Below, one piece after another: positions 1 to 12,119 of a DNA stretch of 64,000 nt. Position 1 is the stretch's first letter. Each line of letters opens with the position of its first letter. The notes beneath the pieces are model-generated. The model ran no database searches. It was not told the DNA's origin and worked only from the letters and a program-made list of their open reading frames with translations. The DNA is from Lineus longissimus. Its lineage: Eukaryota; Nemertea; Pilidiophora; Heteronemertea; Lineidae. The translations under genes and the position numbers were made by a program. The stretch lies in contig NC_088321.1 in NCBI RefSeq assembly GCF_910592395.1, forward strand, positions 372,001-436,000, given 5' to 3'.

Positions 1-5
1 TAAAC

Positions 6-112
6 GACTTGTTCGTTCTTCATGTCACGCAGGAGAAGTGAACTCGAGTTCTCGTTTTCACATGGCGTCACTGTTCACTTCTCATGTTTGACTTGAATAA
101 ACGAACAAGTCA
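6..112. repeat. Short palindromic (MITE-like) element
   Basis: The sequence from base 6 (gacttgttcgtt) returns inverted at base 112 (aacgaacaagtc). The inner arms agaagtgaac and gttcacttct also pair, giving a hairpin of about 107 bp with roughly 40-bp imperfect arms. No coding content is visible. The shape fits a miniature inverted-repeat element, but no target duplication could be defined so close to the window edge. Confidence 0.6.
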
Positions 113-489
113 TTTCCAAAATGCGGGCAACACGACGTCCCTTTTCACCCTCATGTCGTGTTTTCAACGGATCCCTGACTTGATTTTGATACTAAACACA
201 CCTTCACCAACCTTGCTCATTTACAACTGGCGATGTTCATCCCACTCACCTTCTACGCAGTATAGCCCATTCATCATCAGCTAACGACTGCCATATACAA
301 CCGATTCTAACTTAGTCAGATGCGGTTCAAATATGCGACAATTTACTACTCCCAGGACGCGCCCAATAAGCCGCCACATCATTACCAGCGTCCCTGGCGG
401 ATCCCGGGACGCCAGATAACGTCTCCATTTCCAATACCCCATAAGTTGTACTCGAGCGGGATCTCTTGGGAGCCAGTTATGATCTGTTA

Positions 490-1420
490 TTGAGTTACGG
501 TGGCATATTTGAGCGGGATGTGCCGTGGTCGCCGTGAAACCGCGAGATCGAGCTGCAGCTAGTGAGAGTTGATGACTTCAAGGGCTCAGACAGGACGGAT
601 ACCTGACTCGACTTCCATAACCCAAGGGTTTTCGTAGCTCGGTCTCTCGCTGTTGAGTAATGGTGGCATATTTAAGCGGGGTGAGCTGTGGTCGTCGTGC
701 AACTCCCAGATCTTGTTCCAGTTGGTGAATGTTGATGACCTGGGCCGGGCACACAGGATTCATACAGGACTTAGACTGCTTAAATCTTTAATACCACGCC
801 CCATAGCTTTCACGTATTGTGTTATGGCGGCATATTTGATAGCGAGATGTGCCTTGGTCGCCGTGAAATCTCAAGACTTCGATGCTCCCGTGAATGCTAA
901 TGACTTTCTTCAATGGCCAAGAGAATACAAGTACATTTCTTCAACTTCCAATTCCCATCTGGTGTACTGGTCTCATTGGCCGGTTATGTAAACCACGCTC
1001 CTTTCGATGTAGTTTGATGACTTGCAACTGCAAGAGTGTTACGAACGACTACCACTTGGAATATCAACGAACCTGAGTAGTGAAAGCAACATATTTGTCG
1101 AGTTTGCACTGATATGATTGCGCTTTAAACAGCCGTTTTAATTACTTACAGAATCCAATAACGCTGTCGCACGGTGCCTCTTAGTGGAGATTTTGATAGA
1201 AATCATTGAATCTCAACACCTGAATCAATGAAAACACCACATCTGAGGAGTTTATGCGCTGATTTATGCTTGAAATGGCCGTTTGAATTACTTGCAATGT
1301 TGGAGTACCCCTGACACACGGTGCCGCTGAATGGACACAGAGTTAGGCAGTCGAGTGCGCAATCTCCTAGCTTCGACATTGGTAACGATTGCCAAGTGTG
1401 TACTAGCACTGTTTGCTAGC
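490..1420. repeat. Degenerate tandem repeat, period about 150-170 bp
   Basis: A core beginning ggtggcatatttgagcggg recurs in diverged form near 500, 660 and 828, each followed by a similar cgccgtgaaa stretch and a gttgatgactt stretch. Two further, more diverged copies start near 1075 and 1215 and share a ggccgtttgaattacttgca segment. The short open frames here are not supported as genes because they fall in the repeated units. Confidence 0.55.
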
Positions 1421-4400
1421 GTACCTTGGCCTCTTCCGGGTCTCGTGCGCTGCGTTGAGCGTCGGCTTGCGCGGAAATGATAAACCGTCGTCCTTGCGCT
1501 CGCCTCATATCACCTGATGAGCTTGTTTGCTTGTTATCTCATTCGCGCTTGGGTGAGCTGAATGTCGACGACTTTGAATGCCTTAAAGTAGAGAATGATT
1601 TCTATGGGTTTGTGCTGGCGTCAGTAATTCTTTTAAAGGGCTTCATCAGGAAATGTTGATAAAAATGGGGCGGTTTGAACAGTTCATTGAAAGCCTTAGG
1701 CGGGTGGGTGTGCGTTGAAAAAGTTAAGCAGTTTCGAGGATCCCGAACGGTGGCGCAGTAATCTCATTATTGCGATCCCTGCTAGAATACCCTAGCTCAC
1801 AAGGTATCACCTCTGATATAAGAATTGCGAGTTTTCCCGTTCGCTTTTTATTTCTTGTGCAGCCCTGTCCATCATTGATAACAATTTACTGGTAAGATAC
1901 CAATTCCAAAAACTAGGCGATTCTAACAAACTTGAACGTTGAACTGGAAGAAGAATCGATACCTCATTGTCATCATTGCCAGAGGATCGGTCGCTCTTTT
2001 CATCTTCATCATTTCGTTATCTGAGCGAAATACGCGGGATGATTTCTCAGAGGCAAAAACCACATTACCAAAGGGATAGATCCAGGCTATTGTTGGTGAT
2101 ATCGACTCGATTGACTTGAAATAGATTCATCTTCACTAACTTTAGAAAGTTGCCGTAATAAACAGTTCTGATTGTGGTGACGATATCCTCGCGGACCATT
2201 ATCATACACAATGCCAAGCGCTTTTAATATGCTTTCATCTGCCTTTATGGATGATGGCGTCATTGTTGTTGGGTAAAGATTTTTGAAAGCGCAGCTGCAG
2301 TATTTTTAGTGAGGAAAGTCGAAATGGTCACCCGGCTTCTTTGCCCGATCGGCTACAGAAAAGTTGCAATACATGTATATGCTTTCTTGCAGTTTTGGCC
2401 TAAGCAGTTTCGTGGGGTCGACGTAATCACGATTTTCCCTGATAAGCCATAGAACAATGGGAATTTCGGCCAAGATGCGAGCGAACTTTGTTTAAAGACA
2501 ATAGACCGAGTAGTGGGCTCGGCAGGGGTTCTTTCAACTGCGAAGGGGCAAAATCAGGTAATGTCGGAGGTTTTGATTCTAAGGGGTGAAAAGGCTATTT
2601 TGCCGAAATACCAATCACAAAATTGCTGTCATCCAGTAAGAATATAATGCTAGTGATAATTGAAGGGCTGCAAGGCAACATATTGTTACCTCGCTATCTG
2701 TACGGCTCAACAAAAAATGTGAGGGTACTCGTACTTTGTGATTAGCTAATGTCAACTCCTGTTGGGATTTCACCAGTCTTAACACCATATTCCACAACCT
2801 GGAGCCATTCAGCATCCCCTGCTACCGGAAATTAAAATGTTGTCGCTTCTGTTCAAGAGACAAAAACACTATTGATACGGCGGTTGCTAGGGTCCCCGTT
2901 TGAACAATGAATGCCGGAATGATGATTAAAGTGGTTAGGTTGTGGTCGAAGCTGGCAAAGAAGTTGTAGTATCGAGACTGCTCGGTCCATTCCGTTGATT
3001 TGACCTGATTATCGGTTTATTGAGTTGACTGTAGGCAGTATTTCTAAATCAAATTTTGGGAGCCAAAACAATCTCCAGGTTAGAGGTTTGTAAATGAAAA
3101 GAAATTCTTTATGGACGCCTTTGACGATGTTTTGTTTGAGTTGTGGGGATGAGGGTGTGTGTGGGGGGGGGGGGGGGGTGTCTAGAAACAGTCCAGCAGT
3201 TTCGTACAGTGGCCCTTTTGAAGCCTATACTTGAAAAAACAATTTGCACCCAACCATATTGACATGCAGAAACCCTTCAAGTTCTTGATGATGCGCCTTT
3301 GAAAATGATTCCTCCAGACAAGATCGAACGCGTAAAGGAGAAAAAGTTGAAATTTATTAGACAGAATGTGGACTTTTTATCAGCGACTAACAGTGTTGAT
3401 TTCATATCAAATAGCGTGTGATCAGTTAGAAATGTCCCAGAGGGAAGAAATTCGAACCAATAATTTTTATCTGGGAAGATAACATGACAATTAGTGATAA
3501 TCGGTTCATTTTTGAATGCAATGATGGATTCTTATTTCAAGTTACCGAACCAGTTCTTGCGATCCGATTTCATCAATTGCGTTGTAGAAGAAATTACTGT
3601 GGCTGTGAATGATGGATTTGGTTAAAGTGGAAAAGTGGATACATGGTCTTTCTCAACTCATTTTAAGTTTCTGAAAACCCAATAATTGTTTTCCGGCTAA
3701 CACAATTGTGTGGACCCAATAGGTTTTGTTGATAATTGAAAAACTCGAAATGGTTTTTTGAGATTGTGAAAAACCGCCAAGGGTTTTGCACCTCGCTGAA
3801 AAACCTCGACGTTTTACATATTTGAGAGGTTTTTAAAAGCTGAAAACTCCTTTATTTCTAAGAGAGCGGAACCAGCGCCGCTTTACCACGACTTTCAGCT
3901 GACCTGTCTCCCTTTCAATCAGCCCATCAATTCAATTCTATAACTCTAGCAAGACGATCCCGAGGGCTTTGTGACTTTATCAGTTCTCCTGCTGAACGTC
4001 CGGGAAATCATCGTGCGTATTTCATTCGGATAACGAAATGATGCAGATCAAAAGAGGGACCACTCCTCTGGGAATGTTGACAATACGTATTGATCACTGT
4101 TTCAGACAGGCATTGGTCTCTATTGAAAGGTGTTTAACAATGCCGGTGTAAAAGTAGGAAATTTCCCTGTGTTTAAAGAATTCGCTTATATTGTTGCACT
4201 CAGTTGAGGTAGACCTGTTACGTCAGGCCGAATCCAGCTACCTGATTTGCGCCAGACTTTTGAACAGGAAATGAGAAGGGCTGGGGCATTTTCGCCGCCC
4301 GTAAAAAGTAGGCTGAATGGCTGGACGTGTGAAATCCTCTTAAGGGGGACTGACGAACCTCATTTAAGCGCTCATAGGTCGGAATCAATTATCCTCAATG

Positions 4401-5015
4401 CCGCGATGCGCTGTGGCTGAACGAGTTAACACTTCAAAGTGCGTTTGAAGTGTCTTAATTAAGATGTTTACAGGTGGAGTGAAGAAAGTAACAAAGTTAT
4501 TTGATTACTTAAATTCCTTTCACGGGCAGGTGCTGAGTGAAGTTATTTAATTCACATTCTTTGTAGTTTAGTCTTAGCTTCAGGCGTCTGGCTAATTGGT
4601 TAATGTTGGGGAAAAACAAGGTAAAACTCATTAACCCGTGCAGGTCTATCAGTGAAATTTAAAGGGAGACTTTAGGCCGGAGGCAGTTGGGTCAAATTTA
4701 GTTACACAAGGTCACCAATAGGGGTCTCGACTAAGAAACAACACATCGCTACTATTCATACCTCTGGGAGGAATGTGCTATCACTGAGTCAAACCAGACA
4801 CAGGCAACGAACTGAAGATATTCCGTGTTTACTTGGAAATTTTCATTTATTTTCCGTATTTTTTCGGCTATTTCTCTGACATGTTCAAGATGAAATGAAA
4901 CAGACCTTTAACATCTTCAGCGCCGGTGTTACAACCCCCAATTCGCCCTTTTCAGACCCCCAGAAAAAAAAGTATAAGAGATTGCTGCACAAGGTCTTAT
5001 AATGGTTGTGTTTTC
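1421..5015. other. Intergenic stretch without recognisable gene
   Basis: I see no convincing coding exon on either strand. A poly-G run occupies about 3163-3178. Near 3780-3880 there is a segment ending in ctttatttctaagag that is also found near 12970-13000, so a low-copy dispersed repeat is likely. The rest looks like unique AT-rich spacer. Confidence 0.5.
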
Positions 5016-5185
5016 AGTTCGTACTTTTCCCTGAAGATGGCGACGGTCTATTTTGATATACTGGTTTGGTGTTTTTAGTTCCTACTTTTCCCTGAAGATG
5101 GCGACGGTGTAGTTCCTCGGTAAAGTCCATGAGACTTCGATAACCAGCTCAATGAGGGGGATTTGGGCCAGGTTGATCGACGTGG
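5016..5185. repeat. Dispersed repeat copy A (mate at 37735-37890)
   Basis: The phrase ccctgaagatggcgacgg occurs twice here (near 5030 and 5090). The following text, from the gtagttc segment through gagacttcgataaccagctc and gggggatttgggcca, matches the segment at 37785-37885. The two loci therefore carry the same repeat family. It does not look protein coding. Confidence 0.65.
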
Positions 5186-6774
5186 TCTTGCGCTAACTAC
5201 TTATTTGTGTCATGTAATAACTCATCATGGATGAACGATGAAATTGATAATCACTAATTGTCATTTGATATCTCAAGATAAGACCTCGTTATTTGATGGA
5301 AAGAATTTTTTTACCAATGATTTTGTTTTCACACAATTTGAATTAAAATCGACCGGAATCGAAGTCGTAGTTTCTTGTGAGTTTTATCATTATAAGAAAG
5401 TTGTGTATTTTTGACATGCATTTTGTTAGCTGCTTCATTGCTGGCAACGTTAGCCACATGTCAACAAAAATCACGAACAGACTTTACCTTTAACACATCA
5501 GTTACTATCCCGGCAGCCATTGTTTAATGAACACCTTAGCAACCACCGCATCAACAGTGTTTTTGTGTCGAGAACAAAAGTGTCAAGAATTTAATTTCCT
5601 GTAGCGGTTCGTTCATTGACTGTGTGTAAGAGGTGTTCTGCGTGAAGAGCGGGGAAACTCAACTCTACAAGTTCACGTATCAATTTAGAGGACCAGAATG
5701 AACATTTTATAACCACTGTCCTTCCTCATGTCATTGACCAGCCAGTTGTTATCAAAATATCATTTCCTGCCACCAGCTCTTTCGAAGTCACCACTTTTTC
5801 TGTGAATAAAATGTGGTAAAATGTAATAGTTCTCATTTCCATCTGGACGTTTAAATCCCCTCGGAATGATTTGTGTTACTGTCCTCGTTATTGTACCGCT
5901 GTAGTTTTAGCTAACACATAGAAGAGGATGGTATGCGGCATCTTATTGTCAAAACTACATGGAATTCGCTATAATCATGTTACGAATTACGAATTTGTCT
6001 TCGAAAATCGTTACTCGTAACACGTGACCGATGCGGAAACTCACTTACTGCCTTCACAAGTCGACATAACTACAACCGGATGTACCATTGCGTATCCAAC
6101 AAAGTCACAAACGCAATGGGAAATTATTTTCCGGGATTGAACTGAGCTAACTATAATCATGTTTATGGTAAAAACAACGTCAGTCTAAGGTCGATATTAC
6201 AGGAAGCCGGTCTGGGGAGCAGTTCTGCACTCTGTTCTAAATCAATGGAACTAATGCCGAGTAGCATTACCTCGATAACCCGACTTGTGAGCAGGGTGAT
6301 GATACTCTTGCTTCGCCGACCTAAGACCTGTTCATTAACTATAACGAAATCAAAACATTTGCTGAGCCGGAACATGACGTCTTGGCCATCGGACGACCAG
6401 TGTCGCCAACCAATTGTCTACTGAAAATCAAATATTACGACCAGCGAAGAGTCTTGTATATTCCAGTTTCTTGATTTTTCAGAAAAGGTCTTAGATTGAT
6501 GAAACTAGAGAAGTGTACAGGTGGAGCAACTACAAGCGAAGGAAAGGCTACTTGTTGCCATAAAGGTCTTAGTTCATTTCTTGAGACATTTTGCAGATTA
6601 CGACCCCCTGACAGTAGACTGTTTCCAGATTGTTGTCACGCTTCATAACTTTTATTAACACATTTCGCTAATTCCTCCATTTTTGTTTTAGGTTGTCACT
6701 GTAACCGTAAGGACTATCTTGGATATCTCAGCTTTGCAATCATTTCTCAGTCTTTCTTTCCTTGTACTTTCAGA
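5186..6774. other. Intergenic and probable 5' flank of the gene at 6908
   Basis: There are no recognisable coding exons. A strong splice-acceptor-like stretch (pyrimidine tract ending gtactttcag) lies just before 6775. The gene starting at 6908 may therefore have a non-coding upstream exon somewhere in this interval. Confidence 0.4.
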
Positions 6775-6907
6775 TCTCCCTGTTTGCCCTCAAAAGTTCA
6801 ACCACAAGATAAATGATTGCGACAAATGCACCAAAACATGACAACACCGGAACCGGAACTGCAGGAACTGGAACTAGGCAACAGAGTGGAGTCGCCGAAC
6901 ACATAAC

Positions 6908-9346
6908 ATGCCGAAATCCTACCAGACAACCGCCGATAAATCACAAGGAGACAGTACACGGTTCTTCCGGTGGTGGCAGCACAAGCACAAGCACCAATCG
7001 GTGAAAACCACCGAAAACGATTCGGATAACGATTACACTGACGTCCATTATATATTCGACCCAGACGCCCCCTATATGAATTCGACAAACTCTACCTTCG
7101 CCTCCAATCATTTCTTCAAAAAGAAGTTGATTTTGGGCGACATTTCGGCTCGACGCGGCCCGGTTGCTCAGCCAATCACAACCGTGATTGTCATAGCCAG
7201 TATCTTTCTATTTATTACGATGTCAATCACTGCGGCGACTGTCGTGTTCTGCAAAAAGAAAAACACTGTTTTTGTGCTGAATAAATCGGAACAAGAAGAT
7301 TTAGGTTCAGATTATGAGATGGACGAATTGACAAATACTGATATGGAATATGGTGATTTCGGAAGTGAAATGGGTCTGAATCGCAAAAAGTCTGCCTCGA
7401 CGTCGACCTGCATTTCAAAATTAGAGACTGATTTAGAAGACACGCGTCGCCCCCTCGTGGCTAATTTCGATGACAACATGGACGATCAGCGATATTTAGT
7501 TTCTGATATGCCCTATAGGAGTCGAACTTTGTGCGAGAACGAGCAGAAGGGTTACCGTCGATTGACGGTGTCTGCTGTCGTCGAGAAGCCGGGAATTCTG
7601 GGTGGCATAGACTCGGAAAATGAGGAATCGCCTTATCGGATTCCGAGTAATTTGTCAAAACAAAAAAATAAAGGTTTCTATCGTCTGACTATGGTTCAGT
7701 CAGACGTGGATAGTGATTGTGAAAATAGTCCGGCGCATAAGAAACGAGTTCCTAACAAACGTGTCACGGGGCGGAAATTGTGTAAATGCGCTGATTCGTC
7801 CGACATAAATTGGGATAATATCAAAATATTACCGTCACAGGATGGGGAGGAGTTGATGCTGTATGAAGCGAAGGCTGAGTGTGATATCTGCGATCATAAA
7901 GGTCAAGGTCAATTCAGGGGCCGTATCCAAGGTCAAGGTCAAATTCGCAACCTTGGTAACGTAGACAAATTCGAGAATATCCCCTTGGATAATTACGTTG
8001 GGGATGCTTGCGGAAAAGGGCGCTACCGAAAGGTTCCAACTTTGGTGGAATCTCCGTTTCATACACATTCAAAAGGTGGGGCGGTGAACGGGATTAAAGC
8101 GCGTTCGCCGGAAGTGATTGTAAATAGGAATTTTGAAGACGTTGGGCTGACTCTGCCTGTCAAGTCTGTTTATGATAACGAGGCAAACCGGACATCCGGT
8201 GCCCACAACAGTAACCATAGTAACCAGAGGGGTAGTTTCCGTCGAGGTCATGAGAAAAGCTCAAAAGAGAGTTGCAGGGTTCATGGAGTCCAAAACGATA
8301 CAGAGGATGAAGCGGATGACGAAATGCCCGATAGAAGGCGTTATGTTTTGTATGAGTTGCCAAGGCATCGCAGCCAGGGTACCAACACTGGGGTAACTGT
8401 GTCGACGCAAACTGGAGAGTCTAATGAACTGTGTGAAATTGGCTCAAATCCGAACTGTGATGCAAATTATGTAACTATAGCGCCGTCTGGCGGTAAAGAT
8501 ATAAATAGGAAACAGATGTCGTCACCTGGTGATAGAAATGCAAATGCCAACCAAAATGTAAATAAAACACACACGCCGACTGGTGGCAAAACTTTGAGTG
8601 AGATTATTATAGATCCTAATATGAGTTCTGTCCAGGGTATTTTACCCAATGCTGAAAATAGTTCGGGTCTTCTAAATGAAGTGTCGCCATTTGGAGGGCG
8701 TTTCGACAATCAAAGGAAGATATTCCAAGACGTTTCTTGCCATTCTGACATTTGTTTATCTCTGATGTCACCAACGGAAGTTGGCTCTTTGTCGTCAAGG
8801 CAACAGCAAACCTCCGAGATCGTGTCCCACAATGCAACAAAACGCTCTTCCCCGCCGAATGAAGCAAACAATGAAAAGCTTTCAAAAAACGAAACTGTGT
8901 CACGTGCCCGCGACATGTACACACCACGTGATGCATGCTCAAGGTCAGACGACAAGTCAGAACAGAGCATGCAAGATTCAACGCTGCCACACAAAGATGA
9001 CACATCAGAAATAAGCAATAGTGTTTCGGAACAAGATTTGGCAAAAAGTCCAAGTTTTCCACAAAGTGTCCCTCCTGTTATACCACCTAGGCGATTCAAG
9101 ATGCAATTGGAGGACAATTTTGCCAGAGGCAACCAATGGAAAACTCGAGCCGAAGGCGGCACTTCAAACACTTCTCCTATTGGTCAAGTTTTGAACCACT
9201 CTCCCAGCAGTATTGTTAGTCCAAATCAAACTCTTCCTTCGTTTGGTGTAGCAGCCGCCAGGGGGCGTGCCGTTGACAATCTGACCAGTAGGAATTCAGA
9301 ACACCATCCACTTACAGGAGTTTCTCACGTGACCTCTCCACAATGA
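6908..9346 (+). CDS. Unrecognised single-pass membrane protein with long disordered tail, 812 aa
   Basis: This is one uninterrupted reading frame of 812 codons. An in-frame TAG at 6875 precedes the chosen ATG, so translation starts at 6908 unless an unseen upstream exon is spliced past that stop. There is no signal peptide. Residues 1-87 are polar, with two adjacent Asn-Ser-Thr sequons at 58-63. Residues about 88-115 form one hydrophobic segment followed by KKKN, which fits a membrane span with a short outer part and a tail of about 700 residues in the cytosol. The tail is rich in Ser, Asn, Asp and Glu, has no visible fold, and contains a PPVIPPRR-type SH3 ligand near 722-729. An acceptor-like site at 6774 and an AATAAA at 9738 suggest a mature mRNA. 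An overlapping small frame starts at 6813 and could act as an upstream ORF. I do not recognise the family; a lineage-specific adhesion or signalling adaptor is only a guess. Confidence 0.75.
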   Translation: MPKSYQTTADKSQGDSTRFFRWWQHKHKHQSVKTTENDSDNDYTDVHYIFDPDAPYMNSTNSTFASNHFFKKKLILGDISARRGPVAQPITTVIVIASIFLFITMSITAATVVFCKKKNTVFVLNKSEQEDLGSDYEMDELTNTDMEYGDFGSEMGLNRKKSASTSTCISKLETDLEDTRRPLVANFDDNMDDQRYLVSDMPYRSRTLCENEQKGYRRLTVSAVVEKPGILGGIDSENEESPYRIPSNLSKQKNKGFYRLTMVQSDVDSDCENSPAHKKRVPNKRVTGRKLCKCADSSDINWDNIKILPSQDGEELMLYEAKAECDICDHKGQGQFRGRIQGQGQIRNLGNVDKFENIPLDNYVGDACGKGRYRKVPTLVESPFHTHSKGGAVNGIKARSPEVIVNRNFEDVGLTLPVKSVYDNEANRTSGAHNSNHSNQRGSFRRGHEKSSKESCRVHGVQNDTEDEADDEMPDRRRYVLYELPRHRSQGTNTGVTVSTQTGESNELCEIGSNPNCDANYVTIAPSGGKDINRKQMSSPGDRNANANQNVNKTHTPTGGKTLSEIIIDPNMSSVQGILPNAENSSGLLNEVSPFGGRFDNQRKIFQDVSCHSDICLSLMSPTEVGSLSSRQQQTSEIVSHNATKRSSPPNEANNEKLSKNETVSRARDMYTPRDACSRSDDKSEQSMQDSTLPHKDDTSEISNSVSEQDLAKSPSFPQSVPPVIPPRRFKMQLEDNFARGNQWKTRAEGGTSNTSPIGQVLNHSPSSIVSPNQTLPSFGVAAARGRAVDNLTSRNSEHHPLTGVSHVTSPQ

Positions 9347-10140
9347 ATACATATTAAATTGCTCATTTGGTCACTTGGACTGTTGAATTAGTGAATTTAG
9401 GTGTGTTACAAATGTATATACAAAAAGGCTCTTTAAGTTCTGCTAAACGAGCACGTGCTGCGCATGCTCGGAAAGCAAAGTGATGGTTGGTCTAGCTTTC
9501 CTACACCTCGTCCCAAGGAGGTCTTAAGCTACATCAGCCACTCTTCGGATAAATGCCCAGTATCACCATTGAGAATCAGAATTATAAACATTTGTCGGGA
9601 TTCAATTTTTGGGGGAGCCACTGTCTCCAGCCCCCCCCCCCCCCCTCCCCGCATCGCTGACTCCTTAACAACTTGCATTGGAGGTTGATCAAAACCCATT
9701 ATAATTTTGTTTGTAAATATAAAGGACAATAGAGGTAAATAAATTGCCGTTTGAAAAAGTAAACGTATTTCCTGTAAAAATGGCCAGGTGCGCTGCTGCA
9801 CTGCTTAGTTTACTAGTATATAGGGTCTTAGTTTTCTAGTTGGGTCTTAGTTTCTTTCTATAGTCTTAGGTGTTAGGTCTTAGTTTCCTAGACATCCGGT
9901 AATAGTTGTTTTGACCTTTACAGATCAAGACGAACAATGATACAAGCAAAGCGTTGAGGGAGCCAACATCTTTACCTCACACGATGCTTTTCAATGATGT
10001 CAGGGGCATTTTTCGCGGTTCCTGCTTTAAGAATCACCCTGTACCTTGCATCGAAAGGCATTTGGTTCAAACTCGCACTGTGACGAAATTTAAGTTAAGA
10101 ACGAAATCAGCTCCTCTAGTGTCAAGATTGGCAGTTGGCT
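9347..10140. other. 3' region of the 6908 gene: poly-C run and polyadenylation signal
   Basis: A poly-C run lies at about 9631-9645. AATAAA at 9738-9743 is the best polyadenylation signal for the 6908 gene, giving a 3' UTR near 400 bp. Between 9820 and 9895 the word gtcttag recurs several times and resembles the repeat unit of the foldback element at 29927-31378, so this may be a small relic of that family. Confidence 0.45.
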
Positions 10141-10146
10141 TTGACG

Positions 10147-10200
10147 TGGCACGCATGCGCCTGGCTTCGTCTGTCTTCAGTCCAGCCGCCATGTTTTCCA
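10147..10200 (+). promoter_or_regulatory. Housekeeping-type promoter: NRF1 and YY1 sites
   Basis: acgcatgcgc at 10151-10160 is a good NRF1 palindrome. gccgccatgtt at 10185-10195 matches a YY1 site, which in animal housekeeping genes usually lies at or just after the transcription start. No TATA box is seen. The arrangement predicts a plus-strand transcript starting close to 10170-10190. Confidence 0.5.
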
Positions 10201-10203
10201 AAC

Positions 10204-11583
10204 ATGTCTTCACATCATGCTCCGTCAAAAACCGAAAATAATCACGGTAAGAACATATTAAACTCTAAATTTCCACCGAAACTTTTAGTTTACAACACAA
10301 GTATCACATTCAGTTGTTTAAATAGTTTCAAAAGTTGACTGAGTTCACATATTTTGGGTTTGAAGATTGGTCATTTCCGCGTGTTGCGCGGCATGGTATT
10401 TGTTCATGTACAATCTCTTTCAAAAGAAAATTGCCGGAATTTTTTGGTCAAGGGAATTGTTTGAAGTATGCATAGGTTTGATTTGAAATCTTAGTGTATT
10501 TAGTGTGTTTTCTACCATTTCTTCCTCGCAAAACTGCATGTCTTTGGTGTGAGGTTTTGTCCCCACCTTACACTACCAAAAATGCTGGTAGGCCCAATTA
10601 GCTATAGGGGAAGGCTGTGCAAACCATCGATGAATGGAACATGTAATATGATTAACATGTCATTTCACTAAGCTCCTCTGGCCATGCTGGCTGTTGAGTC
10701 ACCATACTTTAGAATTATCTTGTAAAATTCCTGGAAAGGGCATAGATTTGTCCGTCAGTTGAACGCTCTGAGGGTGAGCTTGTGGGTCATGTTGATAATT
10801 ATTCTTGGGTACCTTGCTGATTGAAAGTCTAAATCTGCTCTTGGGAAAAGTTTTTCACCCATGAATGAAGTTTGAGACAAATTCTTAGGTTGAGGTATTC
10901 GACATGGATTACATAACCATAGACCAGCATTGAATAAAAGGCCTACCAGATCATATCCGGACCATTTTCTTTTTATTGTGGTTTTCGGAGGCCTTCCAAT
11001 GTTTTGTACACAATAACGCACTTCCATTTTTATATTTGTACAGAAGTTATACGGCGTGTATTAGAGACGTGTTTGATTCAGCGCTGTCACGAATCCGTGT
11101 TTTCCAGATGGAATGCGATCATTCTAAAATCACTTCAATGTTGACAGATTGCACAGGCACCTTGAAATGAGCGTATTGTCCGAAAATAGAAATAACCAAA
11201 ATGGCCATTGCATTTTAATAACTTTTCTCGTGAGTACTTGGATTGTTCCAGCCTCTGTTGTTTAACAGTTCAGTACATGCCTTTGCTCACATTCGCGATT
11301 TAGATGTCTTATTTTGTAGGCAACGCGGCATATACAGATGCCTTGACTTGATTTGTACAGGTGTAGAACCGTCTTACCTATGCTGCCGTATTTTAATCTC
11401 TCGTTTTATTTTGTATATTTGCAGGTCCTTCATGTTCGAGTTGAGCAAACCAACGCCATGATGAAAGCCTTACGTATGACTACTACAATGTTTTAATTGA
11501 CCCAAATGCCATTCAAATCCGTCTTTCCTTATTGTCTGTAACCTTCTTCTTTCTTCTGTATGTTTTCAAAGTGAATTAATAAA
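10204..11583 (+). CDS. Possible small housekeeping gene, exon structure incomplete
   Basis: Directly after the NRF1/YY1 promoter, an ATG at 10204 opens a 14-codon frame (MSSHHAPSKTENNH) ending at a good donor, CACG|gtaaga, at 10246. A plausible last exon begins after tatatttgcag at 11425, reads VLHVRVEQTNAMMKALRMT and on to TAA at 11494-11496, and is followed by AATAAA at 11578-11583. Candidate middle exons follow acceptors at 11044 and 11269, but I could not find a set whose phases all join. The product is not recognised. An out-of-frame ATG lies at 10191 inside the YY1 motif. The promoter and the poly(A) signal are the strongest evidence; the protein itself is uncertain. Confidence 0.35.
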
Positions 11584-11889
11584 CGTTATAATTGATATCA
11601 TATCTTCCTTCTTTCGCCAAAGGTTACGAGGTCAGTTTGCGCACTAACAAATATCAAAAAATATTTTTTGATTTTCTTATTTGTCTTTGGACATGTCTTT
11701 CATTTGTCTTTGGACATGTCTTTCAATAATCTCTGAACAACTTTCAACAATCCATTGAACAGTAATGAATCAATAAACTAATGATTCAATCTGTTTTCTT
11801 CTTGGATTTTATGATTGTCTCCTGAACAAAGTTCTCCTGAATCTTCTCTCCTGTGTTTTTTCTTCAAAATTGTACTAAGTCCACAGCAG

Positions 11890-12098
11890 GCTAAAAAATA
11901 ATCGAGCGTGACTCCGCTCCGTAACTTTTTCCATGGTTTTTTTTTGAAAAATACGCTAAGTACAAAATCGCTGAGTCATCCTTTTTTCCTTTGAAAAATA
12001 CGCTAAGTCCACAAAACTCGAAAAATAAATTGTGCGTGACCTCCCCTCGTAACTTTTTTCCTCTGCAAAGTTACGGAGCGAGGTCACGCTCGAGTTTT
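11890..12098. repeat. Inverted repeat with direct sub-repeats
   Basis: tcgagcgtgactccgctccg at 11900 returns inverted as cggagcgaggtcacgctcga near 12075. A diverged direct copy (gtgcgtgacctcccctcgta) lies at 12033. The phrase gaaaaatacgctaagt is also repeated inside. This is probably a small palindromic element. Confidence 0.5.
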
Positions 12099-12119
12099 TT
12101 TTTGACGTTTTTGGAGATA

